From NCBI GenBank assembly GCA_005788935.1, contig SYAK01000079.1:1-7283 (forward strand): a stretch of 7,283 nt of DNA, given 5' to 3'. Of the stretch, positions 6,785-7,283 are shown piece after piece. Position 1 is the first letter of the stretch; every line of letters starts with the position of its first letter. The stretch comes from Pseudomonadota bacterium (GTDB lineage Bacteria > Myxococcota > UBA9042 > PHBI01). Position numbers and translations under genes: made by a program. The notes below the pieces were generated by a model. It ran no database searches. It saw nothing but the letters and a program-made list of their open reading frames with translations, and had not been told where the DNA came from.

Positions 6785-7168
6785 ATGCACGCGCTCCTGC
6801 TCCGCCTCCCCAGCTTGTCGCGGTCGTTCGCAACGATTCTTTGCATGGGCGCCGCGTCGCTCGTGACCGGCCTCTCAGGGTGCGCGACCGTCAACATCGC
6901 GGGCACCGAGATCCCGGACACCGAGACCAATCGCGAGATCTGGGACCGCGTGATGGAATACCGCGCCGCGATCGAGGCGCGCGACGCGGAGCGCCTCGTC
7001 GGGATGACCTCGCGGACCTACTTCGAGAACGCCGCGACGACCGACGAGAACCGCGACGACTACGGCTGGACCGAGCTGCACGACCTCGTGCTGCCGACCT
7101 TCAAGGACCACGTGGCCGAGGTGCAGCTGCGGCTGCTGATGCGGCGCATCGAGGTCGACGGTGACCGC
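6785..7168 (+). CDS. Lipoprotein with probable SnoaL/NTF2-like domain, 3' end lost
   Basis: The start is an ATG with GAAGG upstream. Residues 1-33 form a lipoprotein signal (three Arg in the n-region, a hydrophobic core, lipobox LSGC, Cys33). After it comes an alpha-helical segment (EIWDRVMEYRAAIEARDAER), then LVGMTSRTYFEN, and LQ-type strands ending in LLMRRIEVDGDR. This arrangement resembles SnoaL/NTF2-like small lipoproteins, in which a helix is followed by a curved sheet with a central strand like RIEVDGDR. The family guess is moderate. The frame stays open to the last base (7283), but from about residue 128 the translation loses protein-like character and becomes the antisense of another gene. 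The true C-terminal strands are missing. In the first 125 codons only 6 end in A or T, matching the rest of the window. Confidence 0.7.
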
Positions 7169-7282
7169 GATATTGCCAGCGCCGGTGTCGTCGGCCGTGA
7201 CGTCAATGCGAACGTCGACGCGGCAGGCCGAAACAAGAAGCATGAGTGCGCCGACGAGGGGAAGCAGGCGACGAAGAGGCAC
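7145..7282 (-). CDS. 5' fragment of a second lipoprotein on the opposite strand
   Basis: A GTG start at 7282 (first possible in view; the ribosome site would lie outside) gives a strong lipoprotein signal: MPLRRLLPLVGALMLLVSAC, lipobox VSAC, Cys20. RVDVRIDVTADDTGAGNIAV then leads into TVDLDA. The pattern 'Cys, alternating Val/Asp strand, D-D-G-x-G, second strand' resembles the N-terminus of LppM-like or other actinobacterial-type surface lipoproteins; the family call is tentative. The frame remains open down to 6875, but beyond about 7145 it is simply the antisense of the SnoaL-like gene (His/Val/Gly/Arg-rich, no fold-like pattern), so the real gene is cut off. By hand count 13 of 47 codons end in A or T, including five CTT or GTT in the signal, unlike the neighbouring genes. 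Confidence 0.6.
7148..7171. repeat. 24-base quasi-palindrome at the strand switch
   Basis: ATCG-A-GGTC, six bases, GACC-G-CGAT: two nine-base arms with one mismatch around a six-base loop. It lies where sensible coding passes from the plus strand (RRIEVDGDR) to the minus strand (IAVTVDLDA); both readings use the same bases and share codon boundaries. It marks the probable breakpoint. Confidence 0.6.
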
Positions 7283-7283
7283 G

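Noticed and set aside
6875..7144. C-terminal part of the minus-strand lipoprotein frame
   Set aside because: Exactly antisense to the SnoaL-like lipoprotein and without protein-like character. Only the first ~46 codons from 7282 look real.
6775..7164. Plus-strand open frame starting GTG at 6775
   Set aside because: Arg/Asp-rich shadow, one frame off the lipoprotein that begins at 6785 with a proper signal and ribosome site.

Overview
The window is very GC-rich, with codons ending almost always in G or C. It has the gene style of a predatory or soil-type Myxococcota (deltaproteobacterial) genome: several lipoproteins, a DUF1592/DUF1588 plus DUF1552 pair, and a cysteine-patterned lipoprotein. 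Planctomycetota-like bacteria also carry the DUF pair, so this taxonomic guess is inference. The window begins inside a gene and ends just after the start of another, so it may be a whole short contig.

Layout. Positions 1-3083 (+) hold a 5'-truncated DUF1595/1592/1588/1585 protein with one CXXCH haem-type motif and an N-terminal beta-sandwich-like domain. It overlaps by 4 bases (ATGA) a Tat-signal DUF1552 protein, and the two form a translationally coupled export pair of unknown function. A short gap with a small hairpin separates this pair from a convergent minus-strand run, 6633 down to 3133. In transcription order the run holds a ComEC-like metallo-beta-lactamase-fold (MBL) exported protein, an HpnA-like NAD-dependent epimerase/reductase that overlaps it by 11 bases, and an unrecognised lipoprotein with a Cys cluster. 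The last of these has its own candidate promoter immediately before its ATG.

A 151-bp divergent gap (6634-6784) leads to a plus-strand lipoprotein with a probable SnoaL/NTF2-like domain. This gene does not finish naturally. From about 7150 to the right edge the coding signal switches to the minus strand, where a different lipoprotein starts at 7282. Neither gene has room for its 3' end. The switch sits on a 24-base quasi-palindrome and coincides with a change in codon use. This looks like a rearrangement or, more likely, a chimeric assembly join, and it is the most notable structural feature of the window.

I saw no tRNA, rRNA, CRISPR array, insertion sequence or riboswitch. All gaps between genes are shorter than 300 bases. 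I found no clearly new multi-gene system. The best candidates for follow-up are the exported DUF1592/DUF1552 pair and the coupling of an MBL-fold exported hydrolase to an HpnA-like enzyme.
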